Shown: in pieces, positions 11,569 through 26,839 of the stretch
Position numbering within the stretch: the stretch's first letter is position 1
Layout of the letters: each line of letters starts with the position of its first letter
From: Eumeta japonica
Taxonomy: Eukaryota > Arthropoda > Insecta > Lepidoptera > Psychidae
Assembly: GCA_005406025.1 (NCBI GenBank)
Contig: BGZK01000148.1
Coordinates: 558,001-622,000, forward strand
Direction of reading: 5' to 3'
Length of the DNA: 64,000 nt
The notes under the pieces: generated by a model
Seen by the model: the letters and a program-made list of their open reading frames with translations, nothing else
The model's database searches: none
What the model was told of the DNA's origin: nothing
Translations under genes and position numbers: made by a program

Positions 11569-14415
11569 TCGGCAGTTGACAAAATATTTCAAAAGCTTTA
11601 TCTTGTCAATTTCGAAGGTTACGAAAAATTTGATTTTTTTACTAATGATATTGAGCAAACTTGTATCAAATGCGATACCAATATCTGTCAATCATTATTG
11701 CACAATTCTTTGGTGTATTTTACAGTTGTGGCTGGATACACTATCCATCACAATACTGCGATTTTGGGATATTCAAGACAAATCTTTCTAATCACTAACG
11801 ATAATATTTGAAATCCACATTTTAAGAGATAATTCCCATTAATAGTTTTATTACAAAGCAACGTAGGAATACATTAAAAATGAGGATTTTTTTATGCCGC
11901 CATTCTCGGATCCTCCTTTTACTAATTAATAATTATAGACTCATTTTGGTTAATTTTAAATGTGGGATTTTTTTATTTTAAGCTGCACATATATTAGTCT
12001 GTGTCTACAGGTCTAAAAGTTACAGTACAACGCGCAAAACTTTGCTGCTGTGAAGTTAGTCACGAAACTATCGCAATGGCGTAAGATAGGATTACGAGGA
12101 GAAGAAGGAATCGTCGGGAAAAATTGAACTTGCACATTGCATTATTAACAGGCAATTCAGGAGTTTTGTGTGATGTCCTGTACTGTTTTTTCTACTGCCT
12201 CAACACGGAAATTAAATTTTAGTGTCGTTCTCGTTATACTCGCCATTTATTATTAATCCTTTACAATTAGTATAATAATTCTGTTTTGGTAATTGCATTC
12301 ATTCAATCGATTCAGGTACCTAAAAGTGGAAAGCACTCAATTGCTCAAAAATCATACTTTACAAAAACAATAAAAATAAATGGCCATAGGTAGTTGCTAA
12401 TCGTTTGCATTTGAAATTGTTAACGTTGGTCAGTGATTGTAATGTAGGTAAATGTCTTGGACAATTTACCTCTTTTCTGATATTTATTCAGTGGCGAGAT
12501 AAATTGTGCCGAATGTCGTGCAGTGCAGGTTTTTTATCCTACTGCTGAAGCATACCCTATCCACAATCTTTATTTCGGATTGACGAGCTTGGAGTTAAAC
12601 TCTCCAGGCTGGCCCAGTTGAGATTGAGTACAGTTTCGTGCACCGAGTTCCACATCGAAAGTATTAAGATTTTGTACACACACAGTTGCATTAGAAACTC
12701 CATGCTTAGTATGAGTAATTTTGAAACGGAAGCCATATCCTTCATAAGGCGTAATTTTGTATTGAGTGTTCAGCATGGACATGTGATCTTTTCGCACATT
12801 CGCGACACCCCACCGCCTAGCATGTGATAGTTGAAAAATATGTTGATGAAATTACCAAAGGCTGTGCTAGAGCGCTTGTCTTCTTGGAAGAACGACATAG
12901 CGCCATCTGTGCATTGTGATGGCGAAAGATTTTATTTTAACATATTGTTTTTTAACCAATGATTATATTCGGCTGTACGATCTCAATCCAATCACATCGA
13001 CGTGTGTATTGACCCTAACAGCAGCTAAACAATGGTGCACATAATCCCAGCATCGATGCAAATGTATTTAAATCTAGATAAATGGACATACTTTTCGTCT
13101 CAAGGCTTACTCTACTCAGCGTTCTAAACAGTGTCTTCCCTTAGTTATTTATTTCACTTTGAGGTGCTTTGAGACTATGTCCTCCACACTGGTCCAGAGT
13201 AGCTTGAAGTTGCTAATGACCTCTGTCACCTCATTGGTGACAAAGGTTGTTTTTGTCATGTGGGCAAAAAGTGAAAATTTGCTGAAAGTACACGTTTACC
13301 TCACAATATTTTAAAATTATCTTCTATCAGTTTCTTCTAATTTTTATAAGCATTTTAGCGACGAGGATTATTTCTGCAGTTGTATTAATAAAATATAATT
13401 AATGTACATCAGAATTTTATTTCTAATATCTCACGGTAAAAGGTAAACAAAGATTTAAAATGTCAAAGTACATAGATGAGGACAACGGTGTTCACTACAA
13501 TGTTTAGTTTATATATTATTATAGGCCAGAAGTTTACACATATCGTTTTTTCCCAAATTATCAATGTGTTTGTTTTTTTAACATATACATAATATATAAA
13601 TAAACAGGTATTATTGTTAATATAAAAAAATATGACAATATTCAATGAAAAGCTGCAGATTAAAATAATTTACAAAATATATAAATACAGATTCAAATGA
13701 ATAAGAGAATAGTAGTAACTGCAGAATTAAACTGTTCCTAAACTTTAAAACTACAGTAACAACAACAGTATAGTCTATCTACTTCAGTCTTCATTTCCAG
13801 AAAGATCATAAGTTATCCTCAATAGTAATTTTGTTTACTTGCTATCTGGGAAGCAATGAAGACGCCAATATTTTTGAGTTAAAAAATACAAAATCACATC
13901 ATGGATCACTATAACACAATGTAAGTAAACAAATTTACTCTTCAATTAAATAATTACCTGTATTTATCAATGACATGGGATGCATTACAATGAACATCCA
14001 GTAACTAATTATTCAATGGTCAAAACTATGGTATGATTCTTAAATTTAATAAAACAGGTAAATGCCACAGACATTCATGATATTAATCACATAAAATGAA
14101 ATTCTATGATCATCGACAACACTACTATTGTTTCAAACAATGGTAAACCTTACCATTCAACAATTTGGTAAATCTTAAATATCCTAAGTAATATAATTAA
14201 ACAAATCACAAAAAAATTTAAACGTCTTCAAACATGTCTGCATTAACTTAAATAGTTTCCAAAGAAATCTCTACTATCACAAATATGAAAAAAAGTTATA
14301 ATAAAATGCATATTCATCCAAAATAAAACATTTTTGGTGTCGATGTACATCACTAGTTCTACTAATTTTCGAAAAGGTATGTATCCCAAAATTAGTGCCC
14401 TACAAAAAGACATCT

Positions 14416-17400
14416 TCATAGAGCTACAATAGCAAGTAGCACTGTTATGTCATCTGGTTTTCCTCCTGAAAAAAAATTACACAATTAAAAAAGGAACTAA
14501 TATAATACATATAGAAATGTGTGCAAAATATTGTAAATATAAATTCTATATTATAAAAAAAAAAACAGTATTATCAGTTATTGCGGCTTGTAAAATATAA
14601 ATAAAAATGAGTAATTTGTATTCTTGAATGTTTAAAGAAGGTGTAATATTTATAATGTAATAGAATTTAATTGAAATGAAATATATAATATGAGAATCAA
14701 ACAATTAATAAAATACCAAAAAAGTTAGTCTCTAGACATGCCAAAGTAAAAAACGAATCAATCACATTTTATTAGTAAAATTTTAGCAATATAATAATTT
14801 TACAGAGAACTATATTTCCTGGACTATGTATTAATTACCTGTACATTATTATAAGTAACGCTTTAACCTAACAAAGCATAAGATCTCAAAATCTATGGAA
14901 TTAAAATGACAAACAACAGCTATTTCCATATAAAATTGATTGAGAACTAAGTCTACACGTAGCTCAAAAAAAGGATAACATTTGGCATCTTTGTGTTGCC
15001 TAAATATGTAGAACGCACACATGAAAAGCAATACTATATAAGACAAATATCACACAAGGCCTATCTATGACTTTGGAAATCAAATACACCCAAGGATATT
15101 GCTACAAGTCTTGATCTTTTCTACCTTAAATCTGGTTAAGTCTTACAACTAGAAGAAAGTAAATGGAAATGATATTCCTAAAACCGCAATGACTGTGCCA
15201 TGTAATACACGAGTTTCCCTTTATAATGTACTTGGTGTTGAGTGCAGGACAGTGCTTGGCTAATTTTAATTTTTGAGTGTACAATTATGAAAAAAATAAC
15301 AAAAGTAACAAATAATTTATAGCCTCAATTTAATGTTGCAATCAATAAAAAATCTTTTTCTATTCACATATAATGATAGCATAGCACAGTAAATAAAACA
15401 CTCTATAGTATATACTACTTAAAAATCAGTAGACAGCAATAGGTATTATTATACACATAAGGAAAGTAATGGGTGTGTCTGACTCCCACCCACACTTGGT
15501 GTATATAACTATAATTTCTTTATACTCCTACTGATTAGATCATTGCTGTCTTGATAAAGCGTGTTCACGGAAACTATTAATTTAAACAATATCAAACAAT
15601 AACTGAAAAGGGTTTTTCATAATAAATTTAGATTCAATTATTAAAAAGATGTAATAATATATAAAATATCCCAGAAACCCTAGGCAGAGACTATAAATTT
15701 CCACATGGTATATGACCTTTGCATATGTCTCTTGCTTGCTGCTTTTTATGGGTGCTTTAAATTTGGGTCTTTTTTAATATTGTGTCAATTTGGCCTGTAT
15801 AAGATTTTCTAGGGCGACCCTTGACTATCTTTCCACCACACATACTCGTTCTATGGATTTGTTTTGTCAGTCTACTTTCCTTCATCTTATCCAAATGGCC
15901 AAACCATCGCAATATACCTTTCTCTACTCTAGTCCGTACATTAAAAAAGAAAGAATGTAATAATTACAACAAATTTACTTTGGTCTACAATAATAATTAT
16001 TTTTAATTTTTCACATCTGTATTTTTTTATAATGTACCTATAAATATATTGCTTGCTAAATCTATGCCAAAGTTTAATCATCTACATAAAAGAGTCTCAG
16101 AAAAACATCTGTGACATTCAGGTAGAGGGACAAACAAGGTTATCATATACTTATTCCATTTTTGCAATGTGGATGTGGAACACTACAGGGTATTGATACA
16201 TCATAAATTATTGCATCTAATTGTAAACCCCAGATTTAGCACTGCTTTTGTCATTTTTAAAAAAGTGGGTATCTATATTTAGATAGATAAAAGTCGCACA
16301 TACCAATAGTGTTGATGCCATTTTGTCGAGCGCTCTTCGCGAAGGGTGACATGTAGCCGCCGTCAAAAGACAGGTTGCGCGCCATCCACGCGATGGAATT
16401 GGCAACGGTCTGAAGTTTCTCAGCGGCGTAGCCGAGGTCGTGCGCGCGTTTCAACTCCCCCAAAAGCACGGGTTCGGGGATGTTGTCGAACACGCCGTCT
16501 GTGGCCACCAAGATCACATCTCCGCATTCCACCGTGAACGCAGCCGTTTCTGCCGACTCAGGCCTGCGGCATCACATAATGCACACGCTTTAGTTACTTT
16601 GGTATTAATCAGGGTTTCATTAACTGATGTTACAATAAACAATGAATAGCCCGTTTGTATATTAGACATATTGTTACAAGCAGTGGCATAAGCCTCCTAG
16701 TTACGCCGCCCAATTACGTTTGCATTGCATCACAGAGTGTTTATGTAATTCATATGCAAATTGTAATAGTTATCACTTGGTTATATATTAAATGAGAACA
16801 CATAATGAAACCTGCATGTCAAGGAAGGATCATCAGAATCTTTGAAGGCATCTTAAATTTCCTACATATATTTTGGTCAGAACGCAGATTATGGCTTTTA
16901 ACACTCTTCTTAGGTGAAATCAGAGCCGTGCAGTGTGACACCACATTATGCATTGTAAAGTGTAAGCCCACTTTCAGATTTTTCATCTAGTAAAGCACTT
17001 CCCGAACTTATTTTTACTGTGATGCCTTTGGAAGTTTGCCATTTCTTTGCAACGACTCAGGCTACAAGTATCTACCAATGTGTAGTTCTTGCTTAATAAT
17101 AAGTTATCAAAAAAACTACAAATACTGTTTATAATTTTATTTGAAATTAAGAACAAAAAAAGAACAAATTTTATAAATAAATAAAAATGAAAAGGGGCAT
17201 TTATTTTATATTCTTGGCTAGTGTCCCTGTGATAATGTGCGGACACCCCAAGATGTTATGATACACACTTAGGGAAGATCTAGTACTTTGTAAAACAGTG
17301 AACAATTTCCATATCTATAAGGAAATAAATTAATTTTTGAAAACCGTTACATTTTTTCTCTTACAATTTTATAGTGAATTATTTTAAAAGATTGTAGATC

Positions 17401-20400
17401 ATTTTAAAGCTATAACAATTTGATACTCCATATTTAATTATAGTATTAAAAATTTCACCAACATTCAAAGTGAAGTCGCTTTTGTTTTGATATTTTAAAA
17501 ACAATAGTAATCATAATGTAGTGATGTTTTCTCAGCTCTTTTCTACAATACCCAAAACAAAAGTAAAAGACCAAAAACTCAAAAGGACAAGAATACAATG
17601 GTAAGTTTTTTTTAAATAAACTGAAATTATTATTAGCAGATTTTCACCTTTTCATCATAAACTTTTTTGAAGCTCTATATTTGTTAATGCTACTTGCTAA
17701 TATCAGATAGCTGATAATATTATTATCTAATATGGTCTGCATAGAGTGAAAAAATGTTTATTGAAACATTTATTTTAGTAAACGGTGTTTCATTTTTGTG
17801 AATGGTTTCAAAAACAATGCTTCTCGGTATATAGGTCTATAATGATTTAAGGTACAAATTTAAACTATAAAATGTTAAAATTAGTTGGTAAACAAACTGA
17901 AAACATGTGATTACAATAAATTTTCATAACCACGTGAGTTACAGATTGAGCTGGCATATATCCAAAACTCTAAAAATATTTGTGCAGAAATACTACGGCT
18001 GTGAATGTGGCGATGGGCACATGACTACAGTGTGGGACTTGGGACTGCAACTGCCATTTAAAAATAACACACTTGTGTTGGGATGTAAGACACACTTACA
18101 ATTGATTTATTACTATTAGGTTTCCTTCAAAAGTTCAGGGAATCGTACTTAATACAATTTATCATGTGGCTTATGGCATTTATTTTTAAGTAAGGGATAT
18201 TTATTTTTAATTTACAAACAATACAATTTCTACTTTAATATATAGATACAAAGATAGACTTTAATATTCAGCTTCCACTGAAAAATAATTACATAATACT
18301 ATCTAAAATAATAATTTGTGATTAGTAATCGCTTTACTCTCCATAAATTGTCATTACATACCTTTTTTGCCTTCCACCGCATATTGTTTTAACCTTGATA
18401 TTCCAGGGCAAGGCTAAAGCAATATACTATATGTCCCGACAGATTACAGTAATTATTACTTCCTATTTGAAATAACCTTTTGCCTACCATCTTACCTTTG
18501 ATAATATAATACTGATATAAATCACGGACATATACTGTACACAGCTTAGCAATATAATATGTAACATATCGAAAATTATTTAATTTTTTAATGTTGATTA
18601 AATTGTCTGTATTCATATTTAGTAAGCCATATGCAATTTTTTGTGAGTCATTATTGTCACTATATCTTTTTCTATTAGAGAAATATCATTTATAATTTAA
18701 TAAAAAAAATATATTGTGTGATATTTTATGAAATCTATGTATAAAAATGAATACACTAATATGACTATTGATATAGCCAATTTAAATTAAAAAAAAAAAA
18801 ACAAACACATTTTGTCTATTTTTTATTCTTTCCAGACAATATTATATTTTTCTTGAATTGTGATATATTTTTTTAGCTTATTCTAAAAAATACTTTAATC
18901 TGCTAAAGAAACGCCTACTGCTCAATACTAACCATTTTCTAATATGAAATGATGAAATAAGAGATCAAAGGGAATTAATATTAAACAACTATTTATTTGA
19001 ATGAAAATAATTAGAAACGTGAATGACAGTGCACAATTATATAGACCATAGAGCGCCGACTATTGATAAACAGACCAGCATCAGACATACTGCCATTAAA
19101 CTTGCAGGCATCCATACTTTCAACATAAAGAGTAGGCACAAATTAATAAATCAAAAGTCCTACATAAATCCTGTATGAATTGCGAAATTACATACTTAAA
19201 CTACAAATTAATTAATGAAAGAATATTTCTAAGCAAAAAGATAAAGCAAGTAGAAATCGCAATTTAATTATAACATACCTATCGCTAAGCACGTCACGGT
19301 TGTAACCTGGTGGTGGCAAACTGAGCTGGTACGGGGTGTTGAAGTAATGCTGCTGTTCGCGAGAACGATGGACAACACGTCCATCACGCACCACCATGTA
19401 CCCACTGTCTCCGATATTCGCTGCTCGCATAATACTCTCGCTACGGTCCAGAATCATTACACACGCCGTGCTGCTACCTGTTGATTTACACAAATAATAT
19501 AACTAATTCAAAAATCCAAATATTGTTGAAATAGTAATTTGTAAAGATATAATAATGATAGATATATTCATTAGAATGGAAAAAATTATTGCTATTAGTT
19601 TTTTTTTTTGTGAAATATTAACAAAAACATTATGATTGTGAATATTACAAATACTTTCATGTACATTACTTTAAGTATTGTGAACAATAAACAAACTGTA
19701 GGTAGGTAAAAAAGATAGGTAGTCTTAATAACTTCTGAAATCACCCCAAACAGTCCAAGCCTGAAACCCTTTACAACATCAAAGAACCCAAGATGACGTT
19801 GTTAGAAAATTGTGAAGACATTCATCAAGAATCAGTAAAAAAAATGGATCAATGAAAAATTTAATGAAGGTAGTAATTAGAATTAAGGAGGGAACACCAA
19901 ATACTGATATACATGTACATACTGCGTAACATTACCCAATTTAATGACAAACTTCCCATAACATTGAAATTACTTGACTTTGGCTGGATTACCTTGTTAC
20001 CCATAACTCGATCTACTCTATGTAGCATCTTACCCACTCTACACATCGACAACAAAACATCATTACATTTGATAAGAACGGCAACTACACACATTATTTT
20101 GTTTAAATTTGAAATGCTGACATCGTACATATTACTAGAAATTTTAAGAAATATGATCCTTTAGTTGTTTTGATTATCTTGCACCTGTCCTTGAGATGAT
20201 AAGCATTGTTTTTACCTTCATTTATATTCTTAGTTACTCTCAATTTAAGGACAACTCCCAATAACACAATAAAGTACTCATTACTTTACATGTTGCTATA
20301 TAGAGTTAATTCAATATTAATTGCATCATGCATTTTACTTCAGACTACCTAGCAAAAAAACATTGAGCTGATTTCAAGATGATGACAGGACATACAAAAG

Positions 20401-23400
20401 CTCATATGTTTAGGCTTTCAAATAATATATAGTTGTAAGATATCAGTTATGTGTTTTTGGAAAGATCCACACCCATTGATTTGGTTGCTCATGAGTGTAT
20501 AAATGTATCTAAATACAATAAACAAAAACAGAATGTATTATTGTATTGTATATTGACAACCTCTCTGGCCCAGTGACTATAATGTTTACTTTAAATTCAA
20601 ATAATACATTGGTCAAGTTGCTCATAGTATACACATATTATATAAAAAATGGAAGGAGCATATACACTATAGTTATGAAATCAACAGAATTTATACATTC
20701 ACTGGCTTTTGCCAGCAGTCCTGTTTACATGGACATCAAATAAATCCTTTCATCATTTATATCGACCAATTGTCTATCAACCACAACCACTGTCAACCAT
20801 GATCCAGATGTTCCTCCTCCTTTCGATTTCAGTCCTAGCTCCTTTTTTCATTTTGATTCTGTTCCCGATCTGGGTTTTGTTTCTTTTCAAAATAAACATT
20901 ATTTACCCGTGACTCCGCCCACATGGACATACAACAATTTTTTTCCTTTATATTGATTGATGACACTATCAATCATGATCTTAATCTTGGTTCCATTGTC
21001 GATTCTATACCAGAAAATCCCAAATCCTTACACTGAAAACACATGTAATGCTGCAAATGTGTTTATTATGAAACAATCTTACTTACACTCTTGATTCTAA
21101 TCCCTGTTCTGCTCGCAATTCCTATCCCAAACTAGTATTGAACTAGAATCACCCTTGAACATTATTTTCACCAATAGCCAATCGGCATAAGTAAAGAATT
21201 GGTTTTATTATAACTCAAGCAAAGTCGCGAGCAAAATTAGTATCTTTATAGGTTATAGTGTATATAAATAGATATGTTATTATGATGTATAACTATATAA
21301 CTGTACATGTTAAGATAATTCTGTTCAGCCATTAAAGTGTGATAAAGTGACAAATGTTGAAACCATACAAACATTCACATTTATAATTTTAATAGGATAA
21401 AAAAAAACAAATGTACAATGTTCCCCTTATAAAAATGCACGTTCCTGGTACTGTATGTGCAAAATTAATTACTACTCATTTAATTGATGGAGGCTAATTG
21501 CTCATTGGTTCATTTCAGCCATTAGACATCAACTGCACAACATACGCTTACCCCATAGATTTCCATGGTTTCACACATGCTAATCATAGTGGCTGATAGT
21601 CTTATGACTTTCATTTAATTTACCAAAATATATGGATGCAGTTCACAGCGCTAACAATTGAATGAAACTAATAATCGTTTAAAAATACAAAACTGGAAGT
21701 GGAGACTGCAAATTGTCAATACACTTCTTGTATGCTTTCTTTATATTTAAAAAGAAAAAATGATTCTGCTGTCTAATCACCCATTGGTAAATGTGAGGGT
21801 AACATAATTTTCCCCCTAGAGTTAGATAACACAATTTATGCAAGAATGTGGCTATTTACAACTTTAATAAGAATTAACATTAAACTGTTCATGAAAAACA
21901 TTTGTATACACACCTAATATAGGTTTTTTATGCTCTAATAATTCATAATAAGATTTTGCAAGTAAATCCCCAGGTTCAGACATCTTGAAATGTTCCATCC
22001 GGACAAGCCTCTCACAGGTCTTCATAAGATATGATGAAAATTCACCAGGGTCGATACCGTATGCCCGCCATCCACCAACACCATCAGCAACACCTAGAAA
22101 ATGATTCAATATCAATACACATGTCAATACCAACTTATATCATTTTAATTCCAAATTCCATGTGTTCATTTTTCTAAAATAGCTTTAAAACTATATAAAT
22201 TTAAACTATGGACTTGTTTTGTTTTGATTTAAAACTGAAGAAACCTATTTAAAATATTATAAAATGCAATGTTGAATGTCTGACATGTAAATATTTCTCA
22301 CATAGAAGAGTACAATTTGAATTATACGACTGTCGAATTTCCATTTTTTGGGGCATAAATGTGTAGTTATTCTAAAGTATATATTTATTTTTAAAAGTGT
22401 TACACACAGTACTATCCAATATATTTTTTTATAGCATAGCCGAGGGGCAAATAAACGAGTGAGCCATCAGGTCATCATCGCTCATGGACACTTGCTACTC
22501 CAGAGGAGTCACCAGTGCGTTACCAGCCTCTTAGGGAAGAATAAGATATGTAATGGAGGGGGGATTGGATTGATGGAAGGGGGAATGGGGAATGTGGGCT
22601 ACTGGAACTCTCACTTACAGGAATGCAACAGCGAAAGCTGACTTTACATTCATATTCTGTTTGTATTTTATTTTTCTATTTCAAAATATTAAAACACAAA
22701 CATTGTTGTATGGCCTGAATAGGCCTGAACAGGTCTGAATTTCAGGAAAGCCTAATATATATATAATTAAACTTTATATATTACAATACATTAAATTAAA
22801 CTATACTTAGGCTTTCCTAAAATTAGTAGAAATTGCATTTTTAGATTTAGGTATACGATTATGTCATCATTTTAATAAATACACGTCACATAAACACATA
22901 TAGAGTAATAAAACAGTGGAATTAAATTAATGAAAAAACTCTTCATTGTACTTTGAACAATAAATAAACATCCAGACATTCAAATTTCTTCTTATCACAG
23001 CACAATATTATCTACACAATTTTGACTTTGATAATAACTTTGGGAAAAGGACCGAGAAACCCACAAGTTTGAACAACTGAGCAACGCAATAAAGCTAGTT
23101 CACATTTTTTACATGAAATTGTAAATTGCTAATAATGACTAAATTCAGTGTCAGGGGTGAGATTTATTACTAATACATGTATTGTTTATTAATACTTTTT
23201 TACATATTTATGTCAACTACAATGAATTATAAGTGCAAGAAATATATAAAAGTTATCTAATCTCAATATCTAGTTAAGTTCATACACTGAATGTATAAAA
23301 CACTCCATAAACATTCAAGCTTCACCATACAATTGACTGCACATTTATTCGACTACCAGTTTGAGACATCAAAGGAGCTATATAGAAATATCTATCCTCA

Positions 23401-24914
23401 TTTTCCTATTTCCCTAAGCAAAATCTTCAGAATACATCAATTTTTTTTTTAATGTAGATTATCATTGTATAAATGTTTCATGAAAAATACTATCTACACT
23501 TTTACCACATTAAGGGCCAATTTTTCAAAAGCACTAAATTGTGTACATCTTAGTCAGAATATGAATATTCATGGCTCTGACATCATATCAGAATTTACAT
23601 AAAAAACCTCTTGAATTTATCTTTTAAAGTCCTGCGTTTTTTCAATAACTTTGAAATAAATCATTCCCATCAAAAAGCATAATAACAATTTTTTAATTAT
23701 TTCCAACTTAAAAATCACCCTGATTTTCCAAAAATAATGCAAGACATTGCATCTGAGCGCTTTTAATTTCTACCTAGATGCCCAAATACCATAAAATTAA
23801 CTACACTACTGTTATTCAAAGATGAAACAAAAACCATAATTGTTAAAATAAAATTTATCACTGAGAAATACAGAATTAGAAATTATAGTCTATGGTAAAT
23901 GAGGGTAATATATAAAATATCTAAAAAAGACTTTACATCACTCATCTTTAATGATTGCTACCTATATATACTGACCATTACCCACTTGCTTCGCATAGAA
24001 TTATGGGTTTATAAATAAATAAAAAAATTGTGAAAAGTATATGGAATTCAAAAACCATTTAAAACAATTCCACATTGAATGGTCAAAGTCCCATATTGAC
24101 ACATTCAATAGCATTGGAAAAATTATAACTACAGTGGAGAAAACCATGCTTATCTTGACTCTTTAAAATACTCTTTAACAGAATGTGTAACGTATTTTTG
24201 ACTAGAATTAATATACTTTCATGTAAAATATCCTGTGATGTCTAGGGGTTTTCAAATATGCCATGTATAAAATATAATCATAAGTTTCAATTTCAGTATT
24301 TTCTGTTGTTAGAAATTTTCCATATGATCTATCATAATTCTGTGAGTTCCAGCCCATGTAAGATTTTCATGACTATTTCATGTTTACAGATAATGCTAGA
24401 TACATTGCACCTCTGTGTAAATAATTTGGAATAAGGAAAATCGATATTTTTGCATATGTAAAGCTTTTATGAAGAAAAAATTCTACATATGCAAATATAT
24501 CAATTTTCCTCAAAGATAAACAGAAAAGCCTGACGAAGTCCAGTTAAATCTAGACCACTGATGATCTCATTAAAGAACAATTGAAGGAAATTTTATGTAA
24601 ATAACAATCTAAGTAATCATTCTATGGAATAACCATTTACGCAAGTAGTAAACGGTTAGTAGAGTATATTTTTGAGCGTTCTTACCTATAACATCGGCAT
24701 TCTTAATATGCGTGGAAAACCATGCATCGTCGCCAAACTGACCCTTTTCAATTCTTCCATTCGCAATGTCTTTAGGAAAACCACAAACCACAGACACTAA
24801 ATAAGGGTGTTTCTTCGTAGATACACTCAATTCCGCAACACTCGAAAAACTAGATAGTCCATTTCGGATAGCACGTGATAACACTCTACCTGTCCAGAAT
24901 ATAGACTGCATCAT
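14416..24914 (-). CDS. Pptc7: Protein phosphatase PTC7 homolog (PP2C family)
   Basis: Minus-strand exons 24914-24686, 22093-21914, 19477-19279, 16563-16304 and 14465-14416 join in frame into 305 aa; human PPTC7 is 304 aa. The family is a metal-dependent Ser/Thr phosphatase of mitochondria, tied to coenzyme Q synthesis and mitophagy control. PP2C signatures in order are [66 protein letters not shown] and [16 protein letters not shown]. The metal-binding aspartates are therefore all present. The first 40 or so residues (from [19 protein letters not shown]) are basic and amphipathic with no acidic residue before about position 28, consistent with a mitochondrial targeting peptide. The start is the first of two adjacent ATGs. 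Exon 4 is markedly more GC-rich than the rest of the locus. Introns are 2.6, 2.4, 2.7 and 1.8 kb and hold only repeats and AT-rich DNA. Confidence 0.96.
20815..21145 (-). repeat. Two degenerate hexamer tracts in PPTC7 intron 2
   Basis: Tracts at about 20815-20910 and 20975-21145 contain 'gatttcagtcctagctcc', 'gattctgttcccgatc', 'gatcttaatcttggttcc' and 'gattctaatccctgttc' in pyrimidine orientation. Flanking lines mention similar short 'caaccatgatcc' and 'caatcatgatc' openings, so the second tract may be a local duplicate of the first. Confidence 0.5.
22435..22535 (-). mobile_element. Dispersed lepidopteran repeat, copy B (PPTC7 intron 1)
   Basis: Read on the minus strand, this shows 'cctaagaggctggtaacgca', 'tgactcctctgg', 'gtgtccatgagcgatgatga' and 'ctcactcgtttatttgcccc'. 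The block order equals that of copy A at 11.0 kb. The GC content rises sharply against the surrounding intron. Confidence 0.65.
24435..24508. repeat. Imperfect inverted repeat, PPTC7 intron 1
   Basis: 'ggaaaatcgatatttttgca' at 24435 pairs with 'tgcaaatatatcaattttcc' ending at 24508, leaving a loop of about 20 bases. It lies about 180 bases downstream of the first exon in transcription order. No target-site duplication was seen. Confidence 0.6.
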
Positions 24915-26839
24915 TTACTCCTGTAGTATTGGACTTTGACTTTACTTTCAAAATCTTATTAAAGCCAATAATTTTACTTGTAGTGTCCGAAAATACATAT
25001 TTACGTTAAAAACATTATAAAAAGATGTTTCTCTAAATTTTGACGATCGTCAACAATGACAATCTATATTCAATTAATTGTGACACACTAAGAAATTTAT
25101 TTATTTTGAAGTAAAAGCATCCATACTGTGTAATCGCTAACAATTATTTGGTAATTGTCAGACATATACACTCATCACATAGCACACAACTTTTATCTCA
25201 CTTTTTAATTCGCCATACAACGAACATTCTCTCTAAAGAAATCACCAAGAATGCACTCGCAGAACAAAATGCACCATGCACGCATTATATTTTCTTAGTG
25301 GCAGTGCTACCATTATAGACCAAGAATATACTAGTTACCAGTAATAAAAATTAAAAATACCAACCAAACATGTTTACTTTTCGGGTTTTCTGACAATCTT
25401 TCCGCTTAAAACTTTTTTGATACGAAAGTTGGGTATCCTCAGTTCCGACAATTCACCCTTCTTTCTAATACGCAAATTCTTAACTTATGAAATATAGCAA
25501 AACGGACAAAGCGAGCTAAAACTGGTGAAAATAATTACAGAAATGAAAAAATATTTAAAATAATTTTTCTTTATTAGGGCTATCTTTTAGTAAATATCTG
25601 AAAATTGGTACATTATTTTTTAGTTGTAGAAGGACAAAATATTAACATATAGTCAAATATAGATAGACAGTCATCTTTTGTGGCTTGCTAATGAAAGACA
25701 CCACAAATGATAATTAACTTTTTTTTACATGACTGCTGTCCAACTGTCTCGTAAAATCTAAGGTTTTGCGTTCCATATTATCTAGTAGAGTGATAATTTT
25801 TAACTTTGTATAGTTTGCTTTTGTAAAATGTGTTATAGGAAATATACAAAAACTGTTTTTCTTTTCTCTTTGTCTGTTTTGATAGTACATCAAATAATAT
25901 TTAATATCGAAACCAGTAATAAGTTTGAAGCCAAGTGATAGCTGGGTAACCAAAATATTGATAACTAAATATTTATAAACAAAGAAAAAGAAAATAGTAA
26001 AAAATAACTTTATCAAAAAAATGATGCAACTTTAAAACATTTAAAATATTAAATTGAAAACTTCCCAATTGAAAAATTGCAATTAATTGTTTTCAAAAAC
26101 TCAATGTGATACAGTAATAAAAACAATAATTCATTCTTATGCACTAATTGATATCTAGTAAGATTGTTAGGATAAAACTAATTTAGATTATTTATATAAG
26201 TAAGTAACTTTATTCTTTCTACTTTTGAAGTCAGTGTTTACGAAGAAAACTTACCTACGTACGTAAAATTTATAAGTTTTCATTCCGTGTCTTAATTAGG
26301 TCTTTATTTTACATTCAATTAGGAATAATCTATTGATTTATATGTAAAAATATTTTTTGACTTGGTAACAAGTTTTTCGTCAATAGCTATGAGCTGGTTA
26401 ATCCTATAAGGTCAAACAGTGTCTACATTAATCAAATTCATTGCATTTATAATTTTAATTTTTTACATTATATAAAATAAATGTATCTCTAAAAAAAAAC
26501 ATTAATTTAGTTTTTTCACTACATAAAAGAAGTTTTTAAAAATCCTACGTTCAAATAAAACAGAAACGTTCAGAACATCTAAAATTTTAAACGTTTTTGT
26601 TTCATGATATTTACTATAAAAATATCTAGCTTTCTGCTAGCACTTTTGCTAGTCAAATAAGTGGCGAGCCGCACGAAAAGAAAAAAAATTGAACCCATAA
26701 ACGTTAAACACAAAATTTGACAGATTTTACATACACTATCTGGTAAATCTTTCGTTTAATTTAACCACTAGCATTTTTATCTTTAGCGCAACTTGTTGAT
26801 AGAATGAACTCCTTCATATTTTACATTAGTCAATCCAGC

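Larger units (their letters stand above)
8424..14415. other. Intergenic region between Derlin-2 and PPTC7
   Basis: No exon of a recognised gene was found. The region holds a palindrome at 9113, a non-LTR fragment at about 10.03 kb, a hexamer repeat at 10.25 kb, a dispersed lepidopteran repeat at 11.0 kb and a hAT-type MITE at 11.25 kb, each entered separately. A minus-strand open stretch at about 12570-12797 has a less repetitive, protein-like look, but it starts on GTG and matches nothing I know. From 13.2 kb the sequence is plain AT-rich DNA leading into the 3' UTR of the phosphatase gene. Confidence 0.5.

Noticed and set aside
25714..26016. 100-codon minus-strand frame upstream of PPTC7
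   Set aside because: Low-complexity Phe/Lys/Ile composition typical of AT-rich non-coding DNA.
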